The translations under genes were made by a program, and so were the position numbers. From Pristionchus mayeri (lineage: Eukaryota; Nematoda; Chromadorea; Rhabditida; Neodiplogasteridae), in assembly GCA_036245805.1 (NCBI GenBank), contig BTRK01000005.1:5890001-5954000 (forward strand): DNA of 64,000 nt, written 5' to 3'. Below the pieces are notes generated by a model. It saw only the letters and a list, made by a program, of their open reading frames with translations. It was not told the origin of the DNA and searched no databases. This document shows positions 1 through 11,510 of the stretch, in pieces (within the stretch, counting starts at the first letter, position 1; each line of letters starts with the position of its first letter).

Positions 1-869
1 TTCATAATGCAGCACGGAATAACAATGATATATAGGACGCATCCCTCACTCTCTTTCTTTTCTCTTCAATTTCACTTTCTTCTTTCACCACATGTGCTCC
101 CTATCTCTCTTTGCGGCCAAGGCCGGTCGTTTTAAACTGCTTTTTAAGAGAAGACGAAATTGACATTAATGCATTAAATTTTTATTTTGAAACAATATTT
201 TTTAATCGCTAATAATTTCAATTTAATAAACTAGTTCGGTAACCGTTTCTTACAGACATATTATGATTCAGAAAGCTCCGAAAGGCAGAAATAAAATGCA
301 CCAATTCCCGTATTGACCCAATAGACAAGTTCATATGCGAAATAGGTCATGAAATAGGTCACATACTTTCCCAGTTGGCAAGAAAAATACCTATAATGTG
401 CGATTTAGATGTATTTCCGGCACTTCAAATCATTTGATATGGCTCACATGATCTGAAGTCTTATTAGAGCCATGCTTGGTATTTTATTCACATGCATTTC
501 TAGACTGTTCCTGGAGTGGGAAAGTGTTTCACCCAATGTCAACAGATGAAAATTCCTGATTGGAAAATCTCGCTTGAGAATGCCATAAATAACATCTCTC
601 ATGCAGACCTTCACCTAAAATCGAACTACTACTCACTTGCCAAATCATTATTTACGAAGATTTATTCGTCGTTGATCTACCCGAGAACTCGAAATGCAAT
701 GCGAAAATTTACATCGATCAACTTTTACTTTACTTTGACATCTATCGCAATGTTTCTCTGTAATCTAACTCCTTACAATCGATTCAAATAAAACGTCGCT
801 ATCAAGAGGTTGGCCAGATGAGTTGTTCCTGAATTGAAATAAGAATACATCGGACCATCGTATCCTCAT
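1..869. other. Left-edge non-coding stretch
   Basis: No exon of the neighbouring families could be recognised here. The sequence is AT-rich. A 91-codon open frame at 516-791 (+) has no recognisable motif, no flanking splice context and no match to the paralogues elsewhere in the window. It may hold the 3' untranslated end of the minus-strand gene that begins at 3457. Confidence 0.4.
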
Positions 870-3457
870 TTAGAACACTTTTCGGATCTTTGGGGCAGAA
901 AAATGTAAATTTTGGAAATTTCGAGCTCTATTAGATACCACGCAAAAGTGAGCAAATTTATGCTCAATATGTTGTAGGTGAGGTAAAACATGAATGAGGA
1001 TAAATTGTTGAATTGGCTGTGACGAACCTTTTACTGCAGCCGAAGTAGTTGTCACTTGAGTCGTAGACGTACTCGGATAAGTCGATGAAATAGGTCTTGA
1101 GAACATTGAAGTCGTCGACGTGACCCTCTGACTACTCGTCGGCCTGAGAAATTAGCTACTGTTGCACCAGACACTGCCCATTTTGTTTATCCATAATCGT
1201 TCCAAACATATGCAATACCCACATTTTTCGTCGACTGAATGAGGTCACCGTCGATGTAGAAGCCATGATTTCATCGGTATCCGTTGTGCTAGTAACGTTG
1301 TCGGATAACGTTGTTTGCTGTGGTGTAGTGTGGGCTCCAAGGGTGAAGGTGGAGGTGGTTTGGGCAATTTCAGCCATCGGCTCGACCCTAATTAGGAAAT
1401 ATTGATCCAGATCCTCCCCTTCTCCACTCCAGTTGATTGTCAAGGACTAAAATTCAGCTTGAATTGTAAAGTTTGCTTCTTGCTTACGTTAGTTTGCAGA
1501 GTCGCATTCCTTTCAATTGTATTATCGTTCTGAGATCCCCAGCACCTCGACAAAAATCACATTGACGAATATCTAATATTGCATTTTTATACCTGCAATT
1601 TTCACCAGTGGACTCATCAGTAATATAAATTGCGTTATCTTCGGATACATTCAAGTCTGCCGATATGTAAAAACCAATCAATGTAATTCAGAAAAGAAGG
1701 TGATTACTTATTAGACACAAATCGATACTCGACTGCAGTATCGTAAAGCGAGGAGTGGAAATTCTGAAAAAAATGACTATCTGGGTCACGGAAAGAGGTC
1801 TAACCATTGCTCCATTGCCACCCGTTTGATGATTGGCTGAGCAGACGTAACCGGGAGAGGTTGCGAACATTGCCTTGGCCAAGTCGAACGTGTCAACTGT
1901 CAATGTAATGAATGGTAATTTAAATCATAAACATGATTATACCCATCTCCAATTTAGCGGTCATCGCTACAGTAGTATCAGGGAATTGGACTCCATCGAA
2001 GAACAGTGTAATGAGCGGACTGCGAACGGAGAGGTCCAGTTCTTGGTAGGTGGCGGGATCCCTGAGTAATCACTTCTCTTAGTGAGAATGATGTTTTTGG
2101 TTTACAATCTGGAAAGCAAACACCAACTGTTGTCGAAGAACTGCTACGCAGCTTTCATCGTCTGCTGCGTCGAATCCAGTGAGCTTCGCAATGACTGTCA
2201 TCGACTGAAATATCACATATCAGCACACTCTAAGTGCGCATTCTAGGCGACATTTGTATTCGACATTATAACGTGCGTTTCTGCTAATCCGATAGGCTGC
2301 ATATATTGCTCTCAAATATACGTGTGAGCATATTCATTCATAATTGATCGGAAATCAAGCATCCTCAAGCAGGACCGACTTGCAGTTATATGTTCACTTA
2401 TACTGCTTAAGTCGCCACTCACTCCTCTCGTATCCGTAGTGAGCGTGAAGGGCTCGGTGTTCATGATAGTAATTAGCCCGGCTCTGGCTGGAGATCGATA
2501 GAAGAGCGCAGCATCGTAGACTTGCGAGTCATCCGAGTGAACTGGAGGCGTGAAGGTCAATCTTATTGATGTTATTTTTAAGCTCCAATTAGGAAAAGTT
2601 TTAAAAAAATAATTATATTCATAAACAACTATCGTGGACTCACGAGCATTTCCCTGCTCAATCCAGACCAGAATCGGTGCCGATTTCAGATCGGTGTTCT
2701 GGTTGGTGAAGTTGACGAACTTATTGCCTTTCTGAATAGAAGATCGGTTAGAGTTCGAGGTGCCTGGATCACATATGTAGCTTTCAGATGGATTTCCGAG
2801 TTACGCGCAACTCGCAGTGTATGCAACTTTCACAGGAAAATTTGATGAGAGTCCAGAACATCGCAAAGGCAACGCAAGTGTTCTAGTATGAGAGAGAGAC
2901 CTTGATGTTGTAGAAGCCCTTCTGACCGTCGGATTTCTTCATCAACGCGACGTCGGAGAATCTGTAAGCTTTCAGATAAGATTGCGTTTATTTAATTACT
3001 GAAGACATTTATGTACCTAGTTCTCAGCGTTAGCTTGTCTTCAATCATCAGGTTACTAGCGACTGCTTTAGACGCCTCGGGCATCGAAATGTAGACTCGG
3101 CAGCCATTGTCGGTACAGCTAAGCGGGACAGATACCTGAATTAGATATATAAACTAACTGAAACCTTCCGTTATCTATTTCAAAGTTTCAATATATTGTT
3201 GCTTTGAAAATTGAAAGAGAAACGAACGATCTTCTGGCCGACAAAGTCCAACTCATCGTAGATCATCGAGTGCTGATATCGAATGAAGGCATCTGGAAAT
3301 ATCTGCTCTCATGTTGTGTAGACAAATCCGTTTAGTGTGCGCAAGTAACTCTTCTGGAACAGCTGAATAGTGCAATGCTGGAAAAAACAACACGTTTGAC
3401 AACCATACCTGTCACAGTAAGAATAGCTAAGGCGGCCAACACTCGACGGTGAACCAT
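870..3457 (-). CDS. Secreted mucin-like surface protein, family member 1
   Basis: The start at 3457 opens a 49-nt signal-peptide exon (MVHRRVLAALAILTVTG). Downstream exons match the paralogues in order and phase: 3292-3228 (AFIRYQHSMIYDELDFVG), 3135-3017 (two Cys, CRVYIS), 2961-2901, 2731-2644, 2541-2423 (VYDA), 2204-2128 (TGFDA), 2061-1943 (SPLITLFF), 1896 onward (SPGYVC), an exon with the CWG motif near 1540-1490, and the LDQYFLIRVEP exon from about 1440. The latter runs into a short Thr-rich segment and a further Thr-rich exon ending near 1028. Two places are unclear: the acceptor before the segment around 1680 leaves the phase unresolved, and no clear GPI exon was found, so the 3' end (870 if translation runs on) is uncertain. 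The protein is predicted to be secreted or surface-bound; its function is unknown. Confidence 0.75.
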
Positions 3458-3721
3458 GGTCGCGTACTACCTCCTCACTATCACGAATTCGCTATCTGCT
3501 CGTTATCATCAGACTTGCGCCGCATGATGTAACTATTTCATTCCTACCGGAGGAACAAGCGTGATCACACCACCGAAATTCCTAGCAATCGCCTACAATG
3601 AAAACACATGCTGCATTGCTAGCATCATTCCCATTTGCATCTACTTCTCGTGTACAATTGAATTGCTTCATTGTATTTATTAGTTTACACATAGTTATAT
3701 TCGTAGTGAGTATCCGATCGC

Positions 3722-4487
3722 TCAATTGCAGGAAATTGATCGAACGATCTGCCCACCCTTGGTCCATTGCTGAAATTATAAATTTCAAATACCACTCAAT
3801 TGTAATCAGTGCAACACAACGCTTGATACTATGAATCAAGAAATGGTGTTGTAATCTTAAGCACAAACAACTCCCCATACCCGTTATATTCTCCCTTTCA
3901 TCCTAAGCCATAATTCATTACTTGTAGAAGTCCTTGATATACGAAAAATAATATGTCATGAATAAAAACGATCAAACATTGTCGCTCTTTCTGCAGGTCA
4001 GCTTTGTGGCACAGGTAGATCCATTGGGCCCGATCGCAATCGTCTTGCCATTGACGGCGATCGTGGTTGTCGCCTTGCTTTTATAGTCCGAACGGCTGAG
4101 GAACCAAAATTATAAAAAAAAATAATACGCGTATATTCAACACATCGGATATTCAATATGTCGGTTGAATTTCTCGGAAATGAGCTAATTTTGGTGATTA
4201 TATGGAAATTTCAGCCTACTTGCATAATAAAGTGACCCTTTCGGGGCATTTTGCATATCGAAGACGTAGCGTCCGCTACCAGACACATTGAGCTTACCGC
4301 AGCACTGTCTCGGGCTTGAAATAAGGGCTGTCGAGGAATTACTCATGCTCCTCGATCGTGCTCTTCTATGATGGTCTTGATGCAGAATTCAAAGGTACAA
4401 TTTAAAATCAAATAATTAATTCAGGCTCTCACCACTTCCGGCCGCAACTCCAGAAACGAAGACGAGACAGAGAAGCGGGATCTTCAT
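3722..4487 (-). pseudogene. Small Cys-rich secreted protein, copy 1 (broken)
   Basis: This is a four-exon copy of a small secreted protein family shared with 4976-5657 and 7055-7886. Exon 1 (4487-4433) encodes a signal peptide, MKIPLLCLVFVSGVAAGS. Exon 2 begins near 4314 and contains the paired cysteines (QCCGKL). Exon 3 (from 4095) encodes NGKTIAIGPNG and LTCRKSDN. Exon 4 (3769-3722) encodes WTKGGQIVRSISCN and a stop. The frame does not hold: the splice from exon 1 puts the CC pair out of frame, and the CPE...LLC segment at the end of exon 2 is in a different frame from the CC pair. I read it as a pseudogene. An unrecognised small intron or a sequence error could also explain it. The family's function is unknown. 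Confidence 0.65.
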
Positions 4488-4975
4488 CTCTCTGTAGTTG
4501 CGCAATGAGTAGTGAATACAACTGCTGGCACTGTAAACATTCATACAACAAGCTGAAAAATATCAAAACTAGGGAAGGGATGACAAGGGGATACTAAGAC
4601 GAATGTTAGTCAAGTTTTTATGTTGCCGCAGAAGGAAATTTCGTGGCATGATTCGGTTTGAGGAAGAATGGCAAAGGAGAGAAAGGATAGAGAAGGAAGT
4701 ATTGATCGCTCACGTCATCAGTGATTTTTAGTATCAGTGGTTATTTGTTATATCGATCGCCACAAACATTGGAACGGGGAATAAATATAATGGGGAATAA
4801 ATTGAATCGAGGTTTATGTGGGAATCACTAATGTGGATCCCATCAATTTGTGCTCGTTACCCAGGATAAATTATATTGATTCATGTGTACATTCGCGCGT
4901 ATACAAGTGTTTATTCGTCATTAGAATGACAACAACACATTTGTAGGTGGAATATTCTAAGGAATATCTGATCGT

Positions 4976-5657
4976 TCAATTGCAGGAAATGGAGCGGACG
5001 ACCAGCCCATCCTGAGTCGTCCATTGCTGAAAAATAATAACCATTGAATATTGTTTGTATATCATGTTTTGAATTCTGTATGTTACCGTATTGAGCAGAG
5101 TATATTGATTAGTTACACCACTGTTATACCCCCTTCCCTCGCCTATATATCAGATCTACCCTTGCCCATTCATTAATGAGTACCTTATCGCTCTTCCTGC
5201 AGAACAGAGGGGCGAATGAAGTGCCCAGTCCCTTAGTGAATGTCGTATTGCCATTAAGGACGATCCCGAACGTCGCCTTGCTTGTTTAGGTAGAACGACT
5301 GAGAGCAACACAGTTGGAACAGCTTTAGTGTATATCATAATCATCATCCCTAGGGATGACCACCGCAACGCCTCTCATAGTTGAATCACATCGAATGTTC
5401 ATACATTATCAGTTCAGTGATGTGCTAGCATTAGACAGCGTACCTGCACTGGAAAATGGTTTCGTCTAGACATCGCACTGGCGCGGGATCGAAGTGAAAA
5501 CGATACCGCTCGCAAGGAGATGGCCGCAGCACACTTTAGAGCCTGAAATTTGGATAACATCAAGGAGTGTTGATGGTATACTTGATGGAGAATGTCGCGC
5601 ACCACTTCTGGACGCAACGAGAGACACCATAATGAGGCAGAGCAGGACGAATTTCAT
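4976..5657 (-). pseudogene. Small Cys-rich secreted protein, copy 2 (broken)
   Basis: Exons are at 5657-5603 (signal peptide MKFVLLCLIMVSLVASRS), 5542-5444 (GSKVCCGH), 5298-5184 and 5026-4976 (QWTTQDGLVVRSISCN, stop). Exon 1 is 55 nt, exactly as in the other copies. Exon 2 is 4 nt shorter than the copy at 7055-7886 between CCG and the next Cys, so the expected CLDETIFQC end of exon 2 lies in another frame, and the frame used from exon 1 reaches a TAG. Exon 3 carries a TAA where copy 1 reads Tyr-Lys. All exons and splice signals are still visible, so the loss looks recent. Confidence 0.7.
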
Positions 5658-5751
5658 ATCTGAATTGTCGTTAAGTTAATGACATATAATACTTATGAAA
5701 AGTAGATCAGCCCTGCCGGAATAGGGAAAGTGAAGCAAGGCAAGACAGAGC

Positions 5752-5806
5752 ATTTTACGATTGCACCTCATTTTACGATTGCACCTCATTTTACGATTGC
5801 ACCTCC
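5752..5806 (+). repeat. Tandem 19-bp repeat, about 3 copies
   Basis: The unit CATTTTACGATTGCACCTC is repeated about three times. The full-length LINE 3' ends elsewhere (near 6412 and 63172) carry a single copy, so the unit was amplified at the left end of this LINE fragment. Confidence 0.85.
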
Positions 5807-5966
5807 TTCCCCCCCATTCCCCCATTCCCCCCTTCCTATCGTATTCGACCTCAGTGTGAGGAGAGTCAACTCTCTTGTATCATAACACATAAGTAATTAT
5901 TCGTCTTTCGTTGCGCCGCCGAGCGTAGATAAATATATATATATATTAAAAAAAAATAAAAAAAAG
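5752..5966 (+). mobile_element. LINE 3'-end fragment, copy a
   Basis: This contains only the 3' untranslated part of the LINE seen at 62095-63318: the C-rich tract, the GTCAACTCTCTTG segment, and the terminal GAGCGTAGATAAATATAT followed by a TA run and an A-rich tail. It ends directly against a second, longer copy at 5967. Near-identity with the other copies indicates recent movement. Confidence 0.85.
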
Positions 5967-6572
5967 TCCTGGCCCGTAGGATCATGTATGGAGACACCAT
6001 ACTCGATAGAAGTAAATTTTTCCTGTTTCCTCCCCTAAGAGAAAGGACCAACAACTTTGGAATCTATATTGAGAAAACCAGATCCACACCTCGATATCAT
6101 TGTTTTTCTCGTAGAGTTGCTAGGATTTTAAACGCTCTCCCCACCCATGTATTGTCATCCCCCAGCATCCCTGTCTTCAAGAAGAGATTGATAACTCTAG
6201 AATTTGATTTTCGGAAATATATTTTCCAATAGTATTCCCTCCTTCCACTACCTTACCACATTCCTTCATTCTCACCCCCTCCCCCCTTTAGAGATCCCCT
6301 GACGCTGGATCTCGGAGCAGAGTCTACCTGGTCTACCTCGAGTGCCTCCTCCTCGATAAAACTCCCCATCAGAACAGACGAAGACAGATGAGACCAGCCG
6401 ATTGGATCTTCGCATTTTACGATTGCACCTCCTTCCCCCCCATTCCCCCATTCCCCCCTTCCTATCGTATTCGACCTCAGTGTGAGGAGAGTCAACTCTC
6501 TTGTATCATAACACATAAGTAATTATTCGTCTTTCGTTGCGCCGCCGAGCGTAGATAAATATATATATAGAG
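5967..6572 (+). mobile_element. 5'-truncated LINE, copy b
   Basis: The copy begins abruptly at GTCCTGGC, equivalent to about 62724 in the right-hand copy. It encodes the last 80 or so residues of the reverse transcriptase ORF (MYGDTILDRSKFFLF to FDFRKYIFQ, stop near 6232), then the complete 3' untranslated region ending GATAAATATATATAT. It differs from the 62-kb copy at only a few positions (for example Pro instead of Ala before LRERTNN). Together with copy a this makes two LINE ends arranged head to tail. Confidence 0.9.
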
Positions 6573-7050
6573 CTTAAAGGTAATCAAGTGGAACATGCAA
6601 GTGCTATATTGCTACTCGTTGGGCATTTTAGTAGCATGATTCAGCTTGGGAAAATATATGCAGAAAAGAAGGAAAGGAAGGAAGAATGAAACGGAATAGA
6701 TGGAATCGATTTTTGATCGATCACTTACGCAGAATGAGAGAAATATTTGCAGGTGAAGTGAACATTGAACGCCAAAAAAATATTTTGAAAAATCCAAAAT
6801 AATATTATACATACTCATCCCGTGCAATAAAGCCGGACTAGTCTAAGATAAGATGAAGACTAAATTTATGCAACGGATATAAATTACTGTAAGAGGCAAT
6901 CCCTGCAGTGTGAGCTCATTACTCATAAGGTCATATTCGTTCGCTTCCTGTGTGTATCAATGCATATAAATTTATTTTTATTTGCATTTGTTTATTCGCC
7001 ATTGGAACAATACACAATATTCGTGGTAGAATATTCTCGGGAATACTCGA
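6573..7050. other. Intergenic, AT-rich
   Basis: This lies between the LINE fragments and the third small secreted-protein copy. A short stretch near 6610-6740 resembles the sequence upstream of exon 1 in the neighbouring copies (around 4620-4740 and 8040-8130: CATTTTAGTGCCATGATTC-like words), so it is probably duplicated promoter-side DNA. No exon was seen. Confidence 0.4.
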
Positions 7051-7054
7051 TCGC

Positions 7055-7886
7055 TCAATTGCAGGCAATGGAGCGGACAATCTGCCCGTCCTTGGTCGTC
7101 CATTGCTGAAAAAGTATTATTCATTGAATACTGCTTCCATCGCAAGGTTCCTATGCTTTTCATAGGTGGATGCATACATAAACAATTGATAATGCGAATT
7201 TTGAAGGCATATTCCCTATATTAATCAATTATAGGTGTCCTCATTTGTTCTCCCTTACTCTAACACATTCTAAAACAATAGGCGCACTCATGCTGCTTCT
7301 CCCTTACTCTGGCGAGTGTATACAAATCGATAAATATGCCGCACCTTGTCGCTCTTCCTGCAGGTCAACTCCGCGAACTAATTCGTGCCGTTGGGTCCCG
7401 TGGCGATCGTCGTCTTGCCATTGATGACGATCTTGGTTGCCTTCTTGCTCAGATCTTCATGCACACTAAGAAGTGCACAGGTTTTAAACAACAACAAAGG
7501 TAAAGGTACATCCCGTCTTGGAGTGCATAAACAGGAACAATCGTGAATTAATCGTTTCCTAATTTTTGGGCTAATTTCTCCGGAATCCGGGCACAATTCG
7601 AATGCAGCGACTGTGTACCTGCAGATGTAAGTGGTCTGCTCGGGGCAATCTATAATCACAGGAGTGAAGAGGGAGCGACCGGTAGCAGATACTGTGATAT
7701 CACCGCAGCACGCTTTCGGTGCTGCAATACTGGTAATATCACTGTTTATTGCTCAATCCATTGTGCATTTTCAAAGTTAGTATTGCCGGAAAACTAATGG
7801 ATTTCAAATATTTCATAATTCAGTCGCTCACGGCTTCTTGCCGCGACACCGGTAACGAGAAGGAGGCCGAGCAGCACGAATTTCAT
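7055..7886 (-). pseudogene. Small Cys-rich secreted protein, copy 3 (premature stop)
   Basis: This is the best-preserved copy. Exons are 7886-7832 (MKFVLLGLLLVTGVAARS, signal peptide), 7721-7619 (PKACCGDITVSATG, IDCPEQTTYIC), 7465-7345 (VHEDLSKKATKIV, NGKTTIATGPNG) and 7105-7055 (QWTTKDGQIVRSIACN, stop). All splice phases agree. Six cysteines would be available for three disulphides. The only lesion is a TAG at 7380-7378, inside exon 3 just before LTCRKSDK, where copy 1 has TGT. If real, it removes the last three cysteine-containing segments. The product may be a truncated but translated protein, so calling it a pseudogene is an inference. Confidence 0.65.
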
Positions 7887-7889
7887 ATC

Positions 7890-8785
7890 TGAATTAGGAA
7901 CGGTTTCGAAAGAAATCACTCCAGTTCGAGTAGAAAAAACAGTCAAATTGAGAAAAGAAATTGGAAGCAAGATAAGGATACGCTCTTAGACGAATGGTAG
8001 TCAAATGGATCCTGCTTGCTTTATACTGCCACACAGGGGCATTTTAGTGCCATGATTCGGATTGGGAAAGAATGCCGAAGGAAGGATACAGCAACGAATA
8101 TTGATCGAACGCGTCATCAGGATGTGGGAATTATTTGCAGTTCCAGAGTGAAGTGAAAGTCGAGCTCCGTCCACACCATTTTATAGCCCTCTCAGGCAAT
8201 CTGATACGACATTTTCTGATACAAATTGAATGATGGCATCGTTCAATAACGGGGAACGACCTGGACCGTTCCAACCTATGATTCTTTACGATGGTGCCGA
8301 ACATTGTTGTGGATCCAATAAATATTTATCACTTGTTTATAAGAGAGATTACAAAAATGGTTAGGAATATCGATAATGCAAAGCCTCCGTTGTTCCCTTT
8401 CTCGTTCTCGATTTCTCCGATTCCCCTCTCCTTGGTGATTCTCCTCTCCAATTCCTTCGCTTTCTCTGTCTCTCCCTTCTTCGATTGAACGGGGTGGAGA
8501 TTCGATTGATCGGACAGATGAGATGAATCACCGATCGAAATGGGACTGCAATGAGGTCTCATTGTATGTTCATTGAACATTACTATTTCCTTCGCATATT
8601 CACTATGTATGATAGGTGTGCATTCTGCACTTTATATATTTTAGTCATGTTCTGTTCATTGTTCAATATCGGTTTAGTCATGAAAGGGTGTTCATAATTA
8701 AAAGTGGTATCTTGAGATCTGTCACTCACACAAAGCTGCCGTTTTTTTTATGCGATTGTCGAGATGGTGCACTGTCCGACGTAGG
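7890..8785. other. Intergenic region between two minus-strand genes
   Basis: The left part repeats the upstream context of the small secreted genes. Around 8380-8500 it is rich in TCTC/TTCC pyrimidine tracts. No exon of any recognised family was found. Confidence 0.4.
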
Positions 8786-8789
8786 CCCA

Positions 8790-9683
8790 TTACGAGAAGA
8801 GGTATAGGTGGGTGGAGGCTATGGGCGAACCGTGAGACATGATGAGGATATTGCCCGAGGTGCGGTCGAGGAGTGCCTAAATGCAGGAGTGATTTCGTAA
8901 GAAATGTTTTCTTCAGTATCTGTACTGTTTCATCTGTCTGACCGATCTGTAGTCAAGTAGTTTCTTTCTTATCATTCCTACCTGGATAGTCTGGGCCACT
9001 CGTGGATAGCACCCAATATCTCCTCCCGTCTCCTTGGGCAACGGTAGATCAAATATGGGGACGTACGACCAGTTGATGTACGGGGACAACTTGTTCATCT
9101 GCTCCTGGGAAGGAATTCCGGGTGGGTCCATGCACGAGTTGAGTGACTCGGCCAGCCCGGGTTCGATGTAGAGTGGAGGAAGAGATGTGAATTGATTGAG
9201 AATTTGAGTAGCGGTTTGGATAGTTCGTGTGAATGGCGATGAGAATACTGCAGTGATGGATAGGGAGGAAAGGCGAGTACCTGAAATTTCAGAATCCCAT
9301 CAATTACGAATGTAAAATAAGAGGAAGGGAGGGGGAACAAAAACAAACAAACAATTCCCCTACGCCCATAGCGAGTGGGGATCAAAGGAAAACATTTGTC
9401 CTCCTCGGTCGGATAAGCCTATTGTTCGACCTGTCTCCGATGCCTGCTGAAGGCCGCGGGCAGTGAGAGGAGGATCGTCCCAAGCCTCGCCCTTCTCCTT
9501 CCTAGTCGCCTTCCAACTCTTGTCGACATTGTCTGCTCTCTCCCCGTGCCGGACCGTGTAGATGAGACGTTCAGGGCCGAGTGAGACTATTGGACATTCC
9601 ATTGCATAGTTTTCAAAAAAATGCTCACAGCTTGTCGACACAAAACAAGAAGCGATGATAAAGCAGAGAATTGGGAAATCCAT
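8790..9683 (-). CDS. Histidine phosphatase (PGAM-like) superfamily protein
   Basis: Three exons join in frame: 9683-9431, 9280-8982 and 8876-8790, giving about 212 residues. Residues 1-19 look like a signal peptide (MDFPILCFIIASCFVSTSC). An in-frame ATG at 9734 would add 17 residues and bury it. The catalytic RHGER motif is at about residues 45-49, followed by PPLTARGLQQA, the FSSPFTRTIQTA motif near residue 100 and the second catalytic His in IMSHGSP near residue 199. This is the eukaryotic UBASH3/TFIIIC-like branch of the phosphoglycerate-mutase fold, acting as a phosphatase. The protein stops only about 12 residues after the second His, shorter than usual, so a last exon may be missing or lost. 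The first donor (GTCGAA) is chosen because it restores the TGTRLSS consensus. Confidence 0.8.
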
Positions 9684-9739
9684 TTCTGAATATTTGAAGA
9701 ACTTAGTTTTGCAAAAACGCAGAAGAGGACGCATTTACC

Positions 9740-10960
9740 TGATGTTAGTACAAATGTCGATAACTAAGGATAACTACGGAAGTAGAGAAGATCGATTGAA
9801 ATGACAGAACGAGTATGATCGCATAGGATTGCGCAAGCTTTTTTTTCTATTTTTACAGGGAAGTTTTGGCGGTATGAATCAGCTTGTGAAGCACCAACGA
9901 TGCTCGAAAAGAGAATCCTTAGCGCTGGCTGAGATAAATTATTGGGCAACACGTTATTGGCATTTGCATCATTATATTTAAAGTCGCTACTACAGGGTAA
10001 AAAAAAAATTGCATCCTACTCGAAATGCACTGTTCCAATATATCTCATTTTGTTAAACTATGTTCCTCAGATAATTATCTAAGTAATGCATAAGTGACGT
10101 TAAAATATTCTTAACAGCTTCTTAGTATTAATGTGTTAAAGAAATGGCGCATAAAAAAGAGGCGTTTTTACCATAGTAAATGCGACGTAGTCTTCAATGC
10201 CTAATTATTCCAGATATATAGGTTGAGCATTCACATATTTTTTTCTGATAAGTAGGACAATACACGAGTCTAAATATGTAAATCACTCAATTCGTGGGCT
10301 ACGATCTTCAGCAGCAACAATTTTTAAATGGCTTTAATAGGTAAGGCCCTCGAAAAAAAAATTTTGTACTCAGAAGTTGCATTCATTAATGTTGAAAGTT
10401 ATAATATTCGCATTATATTTTATATGATACTCAACCACTCAAGAGCGTAATTGTGCATTCAGTGCACTTCGGGATTGGGAATCTGGATCTACAGATTGCT
10501 CGAATCTCTCCCAAGTGGCCACATCAGCTATATTTGGCCATTGTTGATACAGACGTTATGCCCTTGTTTTCATTCAATTTGATACTATCAAAATTCATGA
10601 TTCGACCGTGTAATGCGCTATACATGTTTATGCCAAGAAATAAGCCTGCTGAATATGAAAACTGAAATGTCACTTTTCAAGTTTTTGTTTCATCATCAAA
10701 GTATGAGTTCGTTAAGTTGATATTTCTTCGTTCCCTAATAAGAGCGTTTGCTACGTACGAGCGTTATAATGTGGAATGGCTTCTCTCTATAATAAAGTAA
10801 AAATAGTGAGGTAACGCTAATCCAAAATTTGTGGAATTATCATTCATGCGAGAAATGAGTATCGGGCCAAGGTCACATAAATTTAAAATGGAAATTTTCG
10901 CACCTCTAAGTAGCAGAGCTCCATGGTGGGAAACTAAGATTAATATCTTGGAGCAATTAT
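9740..10960. other. AT-rich intergenic region
   Basis: Nothing coding was recognised. The sequence has several A and T runs and short open frames without family resemblance. Confidence 0.4.
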
Positions 10961-10967
10961 GCTCAGG

Positions 10968-11240
10968 TAAATGGAGGCCCAAGCGGGATTCATAGTGGTT
11001 GAAAGTACGCGAGAAATTATATGTTATATTTGTCACCATACTTTTTACGCACCCTGTACAGTCTGGATTCCCTACAAATGGAGTCGCCCACAAAGTCATA
11101 CAAGAATCCGCTGGATAGACGACCTGAGAAGAAGGATTGGCCCCCACTGGTGGTCTGCAACGACTCTAGAATACCGACCACTCCTCATCTACCATTAGCG
11201 TTTGGAATGCTACATATTGATTGATTGATTGATTGATTTA
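10968..11240 (+). mobile_element. LINE 3' terminus relic
   Basis: The plus-strand frame reads RPQSHTRIRWIDDLRRRIGP followed by HWWSATTL. This matches the conserved C-terminal 'RP...RW.DDI....G..W...A' signature found after the reverse transcriptase in nematode and insect non-LTR elements. A stop follows, and the fragment ends in a TTGATTGATTGATTGATT microsatellite, typical of the 3' tail of such elements. It is a 5'-truncated relic of a family different from the LINE at 62-63 kb. Confidence 0.65.
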
Positions 11241-11510
11241 AAGTCGTGATCGGCATTTCCTGATGCAAATGCATGGAGAGCGTAATTTAATAACTATGTG
11301 TGCCCCGTGGCGATCCATTACATGGGATGTAGGACTACACAATATCAAACTTTATTTTGACACTTGCTTTTGAATTTCGGATCGTCTTTAGAACTATTGT
11401 TATGAAACGTCACAAGCTCAAAACCAAATGTTCTTATCAGTGTGTGGCGAGCTCAGAACACGAGCATACAATGAGAAATAAAACAGGTTCGGCACATGTA
11501 TCCCTTCATC

